A DNA stretch of 64,000 bases from Bacteroides eggerthii. GTDB taxonomy: Bacteria; Bacteroidota; Bacteroidia; Bacteroidales; Bacteroidaceae. How positions within the stretch are numbered: the stretch's first letter is position 1; each line of letters begins with the position of its first letter. This document shows, piece after piece, positions 45,161 to 54,595 of the stretch. The DNA lies in assembly GCF_025146565.1 (NCBI RefSeq), contig NZ_CP102258.1, forward strand, positions 3,132,001 through 3,196,000. Reading direction: 5' to 3'. Position numbers and translations under genes: made by a program. Below the pieces are notes generated by a model, which searched no databases, was not told where the DNA came from, and saw only the letters and a list, made by a program, of their open reading frames with translations.

Positions 45161-45330
45161 GCACAGTTGGTACTCATACCTCTGCCCCCTTGAGGCTATA
45201 AACGTAGACGCCGGCAGCCCTGCACCATTAACCAGATTGGCACGTGTAAAGGGTTGCCAAGCGTAACGTATATAACGGGGATTCTTGACTTTGTCACTAC
45301 AATGATAAACAAGCCGACCACTTTTTTCAT
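45149..45330 (-). pseudogene. Remnant of a sialate O-acetylesterase-like gene with internal deletion
   Basis: After the fucosidase stop, an ATG at 45330-45328 begins what looks like a signal peptide (MKKVVGLFIIVV). Within 40 bases, in another frame, comes SDKVKNPRYIRYAWQPFTRA and NLVNGAGLPASTF, which matches the C-terminal end of sialate O-acetylesterase-type proteins. So the first and last parts of a gene are present and the large middle is gone. The last codons run into the terminator hairpin. It no longer encodes an enzyme. The identification of the original gene rests on this short C-terminal match. Confidence 0.6.
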
Positions 45331-45339
45331 AGCTACATA

Positions 45340-46821
45340 TTATTTCACATTCTCCATCTTGAGCGTCCACGCATAATCGCATGGAGCTTCTCCATATTCA
45401 ATGACAGGAATTGTAACCTCAATGTTTTTGCCTTTTTGCTTCCAAAGCAATGTCTTATTCAAACCTAACATCGAGATTCTTGTATTGTTAGTAGATTGTA
45501 TGTTTTTCAACACGAACTTCCCGCTTTTCAAGACGGGCAGGATGGCATACACATCCCCCTTGGCGGACTGGGTGAAGAAGGCTTCCTTCACAGCCTGCCC
45601 TTTTTCCGGACATACGGTCTGAGCCAAGATGGCATCGCCGCTAACGTAATACTTACCTTTTTTCAATCCCTCTCTTGCACCTGCCGACCATTGGAAACTC
45701 TCTCTCCACTTATGCGTATCGTAAATGGCTTCACCGTTCACAGCCAGCCATTTGCCCATTTGCAGCAGACGTTCCTGCATGACGGGAGGTATCTTTCCGT
45801 TGACGTCCGGAGCGATGCCCAACAACAGGTTGCCACCTCTGGCAACAATGTTAGTCAAAGTCAGCACCAGACCCTTGGGCGAGGAATAGTCCTCAATATC
45901 TTCATTCCGGTTCAATCCGAAAGAGAAGCCAATGCCTCTACATTCCTCCCAAGGTTTTTCCACGTCCAAGTCGGATGTGCTATATTCCGAGGTGAAGAAA
46001 TCCCCATGCACATGCTTCATGCCTTTGGCCCACCGGTCGTTGACCACCACTTTGTCCTTTACGTCCGTTGCCGAATACAGCCATGCCAGAAAGTCCTTTA
46101 TTTTATAAATATCTTCCGAGTATCCGCCATTTCCGTCCGACCAAAGCAAGTCCGGCTTGTAATTGGTAACCAGCTCCTTACACTGCGGAAACAGATGCTC
46201 CTTCACATAGCAGTCCATTCTTCCGCGCATACACAGCGGACTGTCCCACTCTATCATGGAATAATACAGCCCTACTCTCAGTCCCTTGCCGCGGACAGCT
46301 TCCGTAAACTCTCCCACAAGGTCTCTTCCGGGACCGATATCCATACTGTTCCAAGGCCGTCCGAAATCTCGTGAAGCCTCCTTGCTTGGCCACAGTGCAT
46401 AGCCGTCGTGATGCTTTGTGGTAAGCACCACATACTTGGCTCCTGCTTTCTCAAACAGTTCCGCCCATTGTACAGGGTTGTAGTCCAAGGCTTTGAACAT
46501 GGCTGCAAAATCGGCATAGCTCTTCTCTCCATACATTTTTTTGTGATATTCATATACCTCATCCCCCTTAAAATCCCCGTTTCCAAAGAGATCCTTTTTG
46601 TCTGCCCAATGCTTGTACCATTCGGCATACGTGCCTTTCGGCGACCATGCAGGCACAGAGTACAGTCCCCAATGGATAAATATCCCGAACTTGGCATTAC
46701 CGAACCATGACGGCACAGGACGGCTGTCCAATGACTCCCAGGTGGGTTGATACACTTTTTCTTGCGCTTTCATCATCAGGACAAATGCCAGCATGATGGA
46801 CAAACTAATCACTTTCTTCAT
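45340..46821 (-). CDS. Alpha-L-fucosidase, GH29
   Basis: The 493-residue protein has a signal peptide (MKKVISLSIMLAFVLMMKAQ) and GH29 motifs: WFGNAKFGIFIHWGLYSVPA, YVVLTTKHHDGYALWPS, and LLWSDGNGGYSE, whose Asp is the likely catalytic nucleophile. It should cut terminal alpha-L-fucose from host glycans such as mucin N- and O-glycans in the periplasm or on the surface. It stands last in the sialic-acid locus, 247 bp after the preceding gene, in a gap that holds a set of 22-bp repeats. Confidence 0.9.
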   Translation of the reverse strand: MKKVISLSIMLAFVLMMKAQEKVYQPTWESLDSRPVPSWFGNAKFGIFIHWGLYSVPAWSPKGTYAEWYKHWADKKDLFGNGDFKGDEVYEYHKKMYGEKSYADFAAMFKALDYNPVQWAELFEKAGAKYVVLTTKHHDGYALWPSKEASRDFGRPWNSMDIGPGRDLVGEFTEAVRGKGLRVGLYYSMIEWDSPLCMRGRMDCYVKEHLFPQCKELVTNYKPDLLWSDGNGGYSEDIYKIKDFLAWLYSATDVKDKVVVNDRWAKGMKHVHGDFFTSEYSTSDLDVEKPWEECRGIGFSFGLNRNEDIEDYSSPKGLVLTLTNIVARGGNLLLGIAPDVNGKIPPVMQERLLQMGKWLAVNGEAIYDTHKWRESFQWSAGAREGLKKGKYYVSGDAILAQTVCPEKGQAVKEAFFTQSAKGDVYAILPVLKSGKFVLKNIQSTNNTRISMLGLNKTLLWKQKGKNIEVTIPVIEYGEAPCDYAWTLKMENVK

Positions 46822-46956
46822 TTTCTATACATTGTTATTGACATGAACCAAAAGTCGGGGCTGATTCATATTCCCCCATCTAATTGAAAAGATTTATTAC
46901 CATTAAAACATTCTTTTGCAACTAACTGATTATCAAGGCAAACGAAATAGGTTGAT

Positions 46957-47022
46957 TCAGTCGTATACAGAGTCTATCTCAGTCGTATACTTAGGGTATC
47001 TCAGTATACGACTGAGATACCC
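46957..47022. repeat. Three 22-bp units, the third with an inverted half, upstream of the fucosidase gene
   Basis: TCAGTCGTATAC occurs at 46957-46968 and 46979-46990, exactly 22 bp apart, and its reverse complement GTATACGACTGA occurs at 47003-47014. In addition AGGGTATCTCAG and CTGAGATACCCT form a 12-bp inverted repeat around the last copy. The 22-bp spacing is two helical turns. Lying about 135-200 bp upstream of the fucosidase start, these may be binding sites for a regulator. Confidence 0.6.
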
Positions 47023-47068
47023 TGAATATAGGAGTCATCTTCCGACGCATTACATTTGTAAAAACTTA

Positions 47069-48265
47069 TCATCTTCTTTTCAATTCTTCTATCTCTTTTT
47101 GTTGCTTAATGATGTACAGCGTCAGCTCTTCTATTTTCTGCAACAGCACCTTATTCATATCATGTTGCGAATAGCCCTCTTCCGCCACTTGGGCAGCCGA
47201 CGGAACATCCGGAAGATGTTCGTTTTCAGCAATGAAAGATTCCACTTCTTTCAACGGTTTCAGGTTGTAGTTGCGCGAAAAGACAAAGTCCGCCCAAGTT
47301 GACTTCGGAGCAATGGCATAGTCCTCGGAAAGGATGCCTTTATAGACAAACATGCCGTACTTATTTTTCAGCTCTTCCCGTATTTGGGCAGCCTGTACTT
47401 CCGTAATTCCTACATACAGATTACGCTGTACCGGGTCTATGTAGAAACAGCTACGCTTGTTCGTACCCAAGAGGAAACCATGATTGGAAAAAGTTCCGAT
47501 CCATGTACAGGTAGAATCACTATTCACTCCTACAAGGGTCTCCACATTCTTTTGCTTTAAAAAGATGGCTCCTCCGATATTCAATTTATGAGGATTACTG
47601 ACTGAGCCAATCCGCACTTTTCCCTCCGTAGTAATCAAAAGATTGGGGGCATCGTCCGCTTTCACTTGGCCGTTTCCCCAAAAGCCAATCGACCCTGTAC
47701 TTCCAATGCGCAGCATCTTGTTATTCGGATTATCAATAGTGGGATCGTCGTTTCTCCCGATGCCCATGCTTGTCCAGAATTTCTGATTAAAGAGAACATC
47801 ATCGTACATATAGATACGCTTCGCTCTCACAGATTGAATGTGCAGGCCTTGAAAGTCCACATTAGACGTAATGCTTGTTTTTCCGCTGGCAGCCACCAAG
47901 TCAAGGGTCGTTTCAGTACCCGGAGTCAGGCTTCTGGCAGAAAGTCCTTCTGCTCCAACCCATCCTTCCACTCCGACCGTTAATTGAGAAATATTGCTGA
48001 TGATACTACTCAAACGGCTTGGATCCGACGTGCTTCCCGGTCTCAAAAATCCCCATTTACCACCTCCATTTACAAATCCGCGGCAAATGGAGCCGGATGT
48101 AAAACCTATGCCTGTATAGCTATCTCCTGTGGCTAATGACAAGTTAGCAATCCACTCCGGCTTACCGGCTTCACCGAAACCTCGCCACATGTTATAATAC
48201 GTCTGTGCATTCACACCGGAATAAAATCCGCATATCAAACAAATAAATAAAATATGTCTTTTCAT
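47069..48265 (-). CDS. Secreted protein with C-terminal tail-fibre-like coiled coil
   Basis: The 398-residue protein has a signal peptide (MKRHILFICLICGFYSGVNA), a middle part rich in Gly, Ser and Asn with beta-type sequence (SYTGIGFTSGSICRGFVNGG), and a C-terminus WADFVFSRNYNLKPLKEVES, NEHLPDVPSAAQVAEEGYSQ, then a heptad coiled coil to the end. This C-terminal pattern is common in Bacteroidetes secreted and tail-fibre-like trimeric proteins. The function is unknown. It lies 65 bp downstream of the propeller/LamG gene and probably belongs to the same locus, perhaps as a surface glycan binder. Confidence 0.65.
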   Translation of the reverse strand: MKRHILFICLICGFYSGVNAQTYYNMWRGFGEAGKPEWIANLSLATGDSYTGIGFTSGSICRGFVNGGGKWGFLRPGSTSDPSRLSSIISNISQLTVGVEGWVGAEGLSARSLTPGTETTLDLVAASGKTSITSNVDFQGLHIQSVRAKRIYMYDDVLFNQKFWTSMGIGRNDDPTIDNPNNKMLRIGSTGSIGFWGNGQVKADDAPNLLITTEGKVRIGSVSNPHKLNIGGAIFLKQKNVETLVGVNSDSTCTWIGTFSNHGFLLGTNKRSCFYIDPVQRNLYVGITEVQAAQIREELKNKYGMFVYKGILSEDYAIAPKSTWADFVFSRNYNLKPLKEVESFIAENEHLPDVPSAAQVAEEGYSQHDMNKVLLQKIEELTLYIIKQQKEIEELKRR

Positions 48266-48330
48266 CGTTTTTCAGTTTTAAAATTATACTTCATCTAATT
48301 TTTGTCAAAAACAACATAATATCCTCCAAA

Positions 48331-50847
48331 CTATTCAACCTTTCTTTTCCTTAAACTATCCGAAAAGGTAATAGCTTCCAAACGGGTATGATGCCAATTA
48401 TTGCGGGCATTATCAGCGGGCAGTTGCGGAGAGATCTGTATCTGATGAATAGAACCGACAAACTTGTTTGTACAAGCCTCCGAACTTCCTCCCACTACTA
48501 TTTTATCCATATTGCCTACAAATGCAGAAAAAGGCAAATAAGCATATCCTCTTGCATAGGAACTATCAACAGGTGTTGGAGTTTCTCTTCTAAACTTCCA
48601 TATGATATCTTGAGGTATTATTTTTTCATAATTCAAACTTGGGCAACTCACCCTCATAATTGTAGTTTCCTCTTTATATCCTTTATAATATTTCCGTTTG
48701 CCAAGTTTTACCGCCTCAATCGTCACTTCAACCTCCTTTCCTTGAAAGGTTTTCCCGGCAGGTGGTGCAATCTGCATATTCAAATAGTCTGTTCCTTCCT
48801 TCACCATGTGGTACCTAAGACTTCCATTAGACAAATAATCCATAGATAGAAAGTTATCCTCGTCTCCCGACATCCGTATTATAGTCTGATCGTAAGATGC
48901 AGCTTGTGGAGTAATCCTCAAAGCCATCGCTCCAGATTCCATACGAGTAGGAATAATTTGATTAGGAATCCGCTTTAACGATGAAAAGTCCGCAACATAA
49001 CAATCTTCAAACACCGGTGAAGATGGTTGAAAATTCCATATGCCTGAAGGCGAAAAATCATTGGCAGCATCTACATCCACAGAAACAGTATGATTTTCAG
49101 CCTGATTAAACTTTACTCCATAGAAAACTGCATTCTTAACCCTTGTCTCAAGAACAATCGGAATATCTGCAAAATCTTTTAAAGAAATAATCTTTGTCGG
49201 CTCCTTATCAGAACATGCCTTCAAATACATTAGCAAAGCACTTTTTGTTGTCCCGACTACTCCTCCCGAAACAAAAGAAACCGCTTCATAGTCATCAGAA
49301 ACATTATGCGTACCGGCTACCGAACTACCAAACACACCTCCTAAATAAGCACCTAATCCATGAGCAGTTCCTTGCTCATAAGCAAACATGCGTATAAGCA
49401 CGTAACTGTTCAATTGAGCCAGCGTTTTATTTCTCGGATCATCTGTTATATCCCCCAAGATAAATGGGAAAAATTCGGCATCAATAGCAAAAGCGTTCTT
49501 TAAAGAAAATTTAGGCATCTGGGTAACAGTTACTTCCGGAGAAGCGGCAGGACTCAATGAATAAAATGTTTTTTCGGAAGTCGCTTTCAGCCCCGCCAGT
49601 TTCCCATATTTTGAAGTAGCCAACGAAATTCCCGGATTACGCCCCTCTTCATGCCGCATCTTTGAGGACGCATAAAAAAAGAAAGGGTCTTGCGAATTTC
49701 TTCCTGTATGAAATTTAGTATGATACACAGGAGTAGCAATATTGATACATCCAAAGTCATCCGCTTGTGGATTTGTACTATTATCCAAAAAAGGCGTACC
49801 CGGCTTTAAATAATACCAGTCTTTCCCATTGTTTGAAATTACAAGTTCTGTTCTTTGCTTTTTTTCTATATCCGGATAGCCTTCTACACCATACATAGTT
49901 GCCAGCCCCATCCAAATGTCTTTTTCAAATCCCGGCAAACGGAATGGTTGCATACTATAAGGTTCCCATTGCTTTGTTGAATAATCTAAGACAACATTAT
50001 AATCTACACTTTTAGATGTAATCTGTCCTCCCAATTCAGTTATAGTATTTCTGCGAAAACGTTTTCTGGGATCGGTAGCAAATGGGGGAACTTCACCCGG
50101 CTTCAAAGCAGACCTGCGTGAATTTACACGAGAAGTAAAATAATATTTCCCCCGATGCTTCATCCAATTCATGTGGGTATCTGCATTAATATTCTTGAAG
50201 GTCAGTACCTTTTGTTTCTGTTTACGGTCGCTTTTCATAGCCGTAAATCCGGACAATACGCCTGTTGATGTAAAACTACGATCCATCTCATAAGCCCCCA
50301 GAAACCTATATTGAAATTCACGCTGAGGCATATATATTAATTTTATAGGTTTAGAAGTCCCCCCATCATCATAGATACCTAAACTTTCAATATCGACAGC
50401 CACAAGATTAGTATTCTGATAACCAGCTTGATAAGTGGGAGTGATTTTTTCATCAGCCGTTTTACCGGCAGCATTATACCAATATAGCCCAAGATTTGGA
50501 CGCGTCCATGAAGAAAGATTGGAAGTAGTATTAGTAAAGACCATCACACCGACCCTTGAAGGAGGAGTAGGAGAAAAAATCAGAAAACTGGAGAAATAAA
50601 CCGAGACATTACCTGCCCCGTCAACCATGGCATTAGGCATCCCATTCTCCAGACGTTCTTCCCAAGGATATCGTTTAGGATCGGGTGATAATAAATGGCT
50701 CCCCCCATTATATTTCGAGGGAGGATTTATATATACATCTTCGGTCGAATAAGAGAACAAGGCAGGATTTATGGCAGCGAAATTCCTATCTTGTGCAAAC
50801 GACAAAGATGTTATACCCCAAAGACCTATTATTAGCAGTTTTTTCAT
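48331..50847 (-). CDS. Large secreted protein, predicted beta-propeller plus LamG-like domain
   Basis: Start is taken at the ATG at 50847 (MKKLLIIGLWGITSLSFAQD, a signal peptide); the ATG two codons earlier is possible. The N-terminal two thirds (about 30-560) read like a five-bladed propeller of glycosidase type (ERLENGMPNAMVDGAGNVSV, FKNINADTHMNWMKHRGKYY). The C-terminal part (about 600-830) is concanavalin/LamG-like (GIWNFQPSSPVFEDCYVADF and later). No known catalytic motif was identified. It sits after the second susD in a host-glycan locus, so action on or binding to glycans is likely but unproven. Confidence 0.65.
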   Translation of the reverse strand: MKKLLIIGLWGITSLSFAQDRNFAAINPALFSYSTEDVYINPPSKYNGGSHLLSPDPKRYPWEERLENGMPNAMVDGAGNVSVYFSSFLIFSPTPPSRVGVMVFTNTTSNLSSWTRPNLGLYWYNAAGKTADEKITPTYQAGYQNTNLVAVDIESLGIYDDGGTSKPIKLIYMPQREFQYRFLGAYEMDRSFTSTGVLSGFTAMKSDRKQKQKVLTFKNINADTHMNWMKHRGKYYFTSRVNSRRSALKPGEVPPFATDPRKRFRRNTITELGGQITSKSVDYNVVLDYSTKQWEPYSMQPFRLPGFEKDIWMGLATMYGVEGYPDIEKKQRTELVISNNGKDWYYLKPGTPFLDNSTNPQADDFGCINIATPVYHTKFHTGRNSQDPFFFYASSKMRHEEGRNPGISLATSKYGKLAGLKATSEKTFYSLSPAASPEVTVTQMPKFSLKNAFAIDAEFFPFILGDITDDPRNKTLAQLNSYVLIRMFAYEQGTAHGLGAYLGGVFGSSVAGTHNVSDDYEAVSFVSGGVVGTTKSALLMYLKACSDKEPTKIISLKDFADIPIVLETRVKNAVFYGVKFNQAENHTVSVDVDAANDFSPSGIWNFQPSSPVFEDCYVADFSSLKRIPNQIIPTRMESGAMALRITPQAASYDQTIIRMSGDEDNFLSMDYLSNGSLRYHMVKEGTDYLNMQIAPPAGKTFQGKEVEVTIEAVKLGKRKYYKGYKEETTIMRVSCPSLNYEKIIPQDIIWKFRRETPTPVDSSYARGYAYLPFSAFVGNMDKIVVGGSSEACTNKFVGSIHQIQISPQLPADNARNNWHHTRLEAITFSDSLRKRKVE

Positions 50848-51025
50848 AAGCACATCTGTTTTAGATTTAACATTTACAAAATCAAGTTCCCATTAATATG
50901 ATCCTCCTCCTTCCCGTATAAATTTAGTTATCAGTTGACAGTATAACTTATCAGCTAAAATTAGCCCGCAGCCGAAGCATACATTCAAGTACGCCTAGTT
51001 CTCATGAAATAATTAATAAATAAAA

Positions 51026-52717
51026 TTAATTCCATCCCGGATTATTTCCCGTAATATATGGATTACCTTCCACTTCATCGACAGGAATAGGCATCCATTC
51101 ATTCTTCCCTTCTACGAAACCTAAATATTCGGACGTATTATATTGCTTGAAGTTAGGATCTGAAAGTTCCAATTCATGGAAACGCGAAGCAACTTTGCCC
51201 CAACGAAGTAAATCATAAAAGCGGTGTCCTTCACCTGTTAATTCAAGAATCCTCTCATGCTCAATGCCCTTCATGTCAACAAATGGCAATGCAGGCATAT
51301 TAACACTTTTACGTGCACGCACTTCGTTCACAGCTTGCAAAGGCGTCAACTTTCCCTGTTTCCCTCCCGAAAGTACAGCTTCTGCATACATCAGCAGTAC
51401 ATCGGCATAACGAATATATGTGTAATTCATACCATTGGCCCGAAGATTACCAATCCACATGTTATTTCCCGGATTTTTAGTAGGTAATGTCCAGTCCAAT
51501 CCTTTACGGCAAGCAGATTTATATTTTCCGGCCTGAGGGCTGACAATAGCAAATCCTTTTACTTCGACACCGTTTTCAATCTTTGTATAATACTCATTAA
51601 ATCTTTTATTGTCAAAAACCAACACTTTATCACCGGATTTTGCATGAATTTCAGGAGCTGTATCATCAAAGACCAGCGTACCAAACATACGGGAATCAGT
51701 TTTACCGTCATTATCTTTGGAAGCAACAAATGCATCATATACCCATTGATGAACTACGTGAGCATTGTTGGATATTAATGAAGGTGGCTGTGTTCCACGC
51801 GGGTCTCTCCACACGCCACTATTCGATACTCCGGGATTAAATCCGGTGTTCACCGGATCACCCAAAAACTGAAATTCCAAAATAGATTCATCATTATTTT
51901 CGGTAGCAACCTTGAAATTATCATTGTAATCATCAACTAATTTATAAATTCCATAATCTCCCCTGATTATTTCGTCAAAACATTCAGCTGCTTCGTCATA
52001 ATAAGTAACCGAGGAATTTCCATAATATTTTTCAACTCCACTACGATACAGATAGGCTTTACCCAGCATAGCAGCGGCAGAAGCCCCCGTAACACGTCCT
52101 ATATTGTCACCTTTCCAAAAACCTTTCTTTGGTAACAACTCTTTTGCTTTTTTCAAATCGGAAATAATGAAATTCCATGTATCTTCCGGAACTGATTGGG
52201 GCTTGTAATCTTTTGACGATTTAGGGAAGTGTTCCATCAAAGGAATATTGCGATAATTGAGGAACAAATACCAGTGGGCAAAAGCCCGCAATAAATACGC
52301 CTCACCCAAATAAGCATTTTTCAGAGCCACATTAGAGAAGTCCACATTGGGAATAACTTCAATCATTTGGCAAGCTTGAGAAGCAGCGGTATAGAACATT
52401 GCATAAGAATCGACCACTGAACTTAAAGACGAAGTCAATGCCGGGCAGTATTGCCCCACAAGTTCTACACAATCACTTTCTTCATCGCCGCGATTTACCA
52501 AAATTCGGGTAACATTGCATCCTAAGGCACGAGGAGTAGTGAGATAAGAATAAATCCCTTTAACTCCTTTGTCTATGTTTTCAGGGGTATTATAAAAAGA
52601 GGCTACATCTTGTTGGTTAGGATTAACAGCAAGTTTATCAAAAATATCATCACAAGAATTTAGCGATAAGCTAATTATTGCCAATGCCAAAACTTTCAAA
52701 TTACTACATTTTTTCAT
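51026..52717 (-). CDS. SusD-like glycan-binding lipoprotein, second copy
   Basis: The 563-residue protein has a lipoprotein signal (LSLNSCDDIFDKLAVNPNQQ), the TPR-like SusD fold (AYLLRAFAHWYLFLNYRNIP) and the C-terminal signature RYADVLLMYAEAV and EGNPYITGNNPGWN. It is strikingly similar over its whole length to the SusD encoded at 54596-56293, so it arose by duplication, yet no second susC is present. Differences cluster near the N-terminal third (LVGQYCPALTSSLSSVVDSY against the other copy) and around residue 380, where ligand contacts may lie. It would form an alternative lid or surface binder for the same transporter. Confidence 0.9.
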   Translation of the reverse strand: MKKCSNLKVLALAIISLSLNSCDDIFDKLAVNPNQQDVASFYNTPENIDKGVKGIYSYLTTPRALGCNVTRILVNRGDEESDCVELVGQYCPALTSSLSSVVDSYAMFYTAASQACQMIEVIPNVDFSNVALKNAYLGEAYLLRAFAHWYLFLNYRNIPLMEHFPKSSKDYKPQSVPEDTWNFIISDLKKAKELLPKKGFWKGDNIGRVTGASAAAMLGKAYLYRSGVEKYYGNSSVTYYDEAAECFDEIIRGDYGIYKLVDDYNDNFKVATENNDESILEFQFLGDPVNTGFNPGVSNSGVWRDPRGTQPPSLISNNAHVVHQWVYDAFVASKDNDGKTDSRMFGTLVFDDTAPEIHAKSGDKVLVFDNKRFNEYYTKIENGVEVKGFAIVSPQAGKYKSACRKGLDWTLPTKNPGNNMWIGNLRANGMNYTYIRYADVLLMYAEAVLSGGKQGKLTPLQAVNEVRARKSVNMPALPFVDMKGIEHERILELTGEGHRFYDLLRWGKVASRFHELELSDPNFKQYNTSEYLGFVEGKNEWMPIPVDEVEGNPYITGNNPGWN

Positions 52718-52735
52718 GGCTATTTGTTATTAAAT

Positions 52736-52848
52736 AAACTAAGGTTTTACAGTCTTTCCCTAAACCACTTTTTAAATAGAACATAGTAGAAACGCCTACC
52801 ATATTCGGCAAACAGAACGTTTATTGTTGGACCGTAAAACCTTAGTTT
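52736..52848. repeat. Inverted repeat flanking the gap upstream of the second susD
   Basis: AAACTAAGGTTTTAC (52736-52750) and GTAAAACCTTAGTTT (52834-52848) are perfect inverted repeats about 83 bp apart, extended by a near match (AGTC against GACC). They fill the space between the propeller gene and the second susD. They could form an mRNA hairpin that changes expression within the operon, or mark the ends of an inserted piece. Confidence 0.6.
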
Positions 52849-52867
52849 ACAATTTATATCTTAAAAA

Positions 52868-54532
52868 CTACCGTAAATCTATTCCGGCAGAATTTAATCC
52901 CGGACCTCCTCCGGCTGTATATCCGCGACTTTCTCCACTACTCCATGGCGATATCCAGAAAGCATATAAATCACCATTAGTCAGATAGAACTTCAAATGT
53001 ATCTTCTTTCCTTTTAAAGTAGTTAAGTCTTTCTGATTCTTCCACGTTACAAGTTGCTTGGTAGAGTTCTCTTTTCGCATAACAACGCAATCTTTCACGC
53101 CAAAGCCTTCAATAGGCATTCCCTGTTCATCCAAGACTTCTACTGCAAGTTTACCAGCCCTTACATCTGCATTTACAAACAAATATTTACCATCAAAAGA
53201 CAATGTTTCTGTTGTCAAATATCCCTCCTTCTTACCGGCATGCATAGATACAAAGCCATCTCGACGCAGAGTGGCCAAACCAGTTGAAGTATGACTATCC
53301 CACATGATCTTACTTAATCTGCGACCACTTGCATAAAAATAAAGAGAGTCGCCTACAATCAGAGGAACACCATTGACAGATTGCATATTACCCCAGTTCC
53401 ATGCTCCATCCGTTTCATTCACATTCATAAAAGGCTGATGAGTAGGACGGGAGAAATGGAAGCCATCACGACTGTATCCCAAAGAAATAATATTCCGTTT
53501 TTGAATACCGTCACGCTCGCATACACGATTTTCAGGCCCTGCCCATGCTGAATAGAACCCCAACATGATACTTTCATAAGGGATTGCATCGAAATTATAT
53601 ATACCCGGTTCTACTTCCGGATACTTTTCATGGCGCAACTCTTTATCATCCGGTGTAAACCAATATACAATAAACTTATCATCAGCATCTTTACGGGTTC
53701 TATGTGCCAAACTGACTAACATTTCAGGGTCGCTATGTTCAATATAATAACGTGAACGACTTGACACAGGCGTACCAGCACGCATACTTAACGCCCATTT
53801 CCGGGTGAACGGATTATAGAAAGCAGTAGTGCGGTCTCCTTGGTCTCCCGATTGTGCCACACCTCTGCTCCAATGAATACCATCTGCCGAATATTTCAAA
53901 ACCACCTGCCAACGGCGGTCACCGGGACGACGTTCTATATTAAAGAATTTCCAACGTTTTGAAGGATCTTTTTCCTCACGATCCAACCATACTGTGGCAG
54001 CATCACGATTACAAGTATCCACAATATTTGTTCCGGGAACTATATCCTGATTCACCTTTTCCCAATGTTTCCCATCTGTTGACTCCGCATAGCAGGTATA
54101 GAAAGTCTGCTTTTCATCTTTATGAATAGACCCTGCACCGGCCAGATACCACATCTTATATTTTCCATCTTTATCATCATACCAAATACCGTCACTGAAC
54201 GGAGCGGCATATAAAGCACCTTGAATCGTTTTTTCCCATTCTTTATCCGGTTCCAATACAGGGTTTCCGGCATAGTAATTAGGAGTATGATATACACTTT
54301 CCAAGTTTGTTTCTTTAACCAAGAAGTTATCAACAAATAGCTGACGCCCTGTGTTGATCGGAATCACTGTCGGTTTACTATCCAAATATGGCACCGGCAT
54401 CTCTTTACGGACAGTCGGCGCCGGACGCCGAGGCGGCCACTGTTCAGGAAGTGTAATACCATTATGTAAAGTTTGGGCAAATGTCAAAGTTGCTCCTCCC
54501 CAAAAAAGTAAGCTCAATAAAGTTTTTCGCAT
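52868..54532 (-). CDS. Secreted beta-propeller glycosidase-like protein
   Basis: Start is taken at the ATG at 54532 (MRKTLLSLLFWGGATLTFAQ, a signal peptide). The mature protein reads as a five-bladed propeller related to GH32/GH43-type folds: PINTGRQLFVDNFLVKETNL, GIWYDDKDGKYKMWYLAGAG, CNRDAATVWLDREEKDPSKR, GDRTTAFYNPFTRKWALSMR and LGYSRDGFHFSRPTHQPFMN. I cannot name the family or the substrate. Position between two susD copies in a sialic-acid operon suggests a glycan-cleaving or glycan-binding role. Confidence 0.7.
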   Translation of the reverse strand: MRKTLLSLLFWGGATLTFAQTLHNGITLPEQWPPRRPAPTVRKEMPVPYLDSKPTVIPINTGRQLFVDNFLVKETNLESVYHTPNYYAGNPVLEPDKEWEKTIQGALYAAPFSDGIWYDDKDGKYKMWYLAGAGSIHKDEKQTFYTCYAESTDGKHWEKVNQDIVPGTNIVDTCNRDAATVWLDREEKDPSKRWKFFNIERRPGDRRWQVVLKYSADGIHWSRGVAQSGDQGDRTTAFYNPFTRKWALSMRAGTPVSSRSRYYIEHSDPEMLVSLAHRTRKDADDKFIVYWFTPDDKELRHEKYPEVEPGIYNFDAIPYESIMLGFYSAWAGPENRVCERDGIQKRNIISLGYSRDGFHFSRPTHQPFMNVNETDGAWNWGNMQSVNGVPLIVGDSLYFYASGRRLSKIMWDSHTSTGLATLRRDGFVSMHAGKKEGYLTTETLSFDGKYLFVNADVRAGKLAVEVLDEQGMPIEGFGVKDCVVMRKENSTKQLVTWKNQKDLTTLKGKKIHLKFYLTNGDLYAFWISPWSSGESRGYTAGGGPGLNSAGIDLR

Positions 54533-54595
54533 AAAAATCATTATATTAAATAAATAAGTAAGTGAAAGAGGGTTTCCCCTCTTTCATTCATAAAT

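Noticed and set aside
46957-47022. 22-bp repeats taken as a CRISPR array
   Set aside because: Units are contiguous with no spacers, one is inverted, and no cas gene is present.
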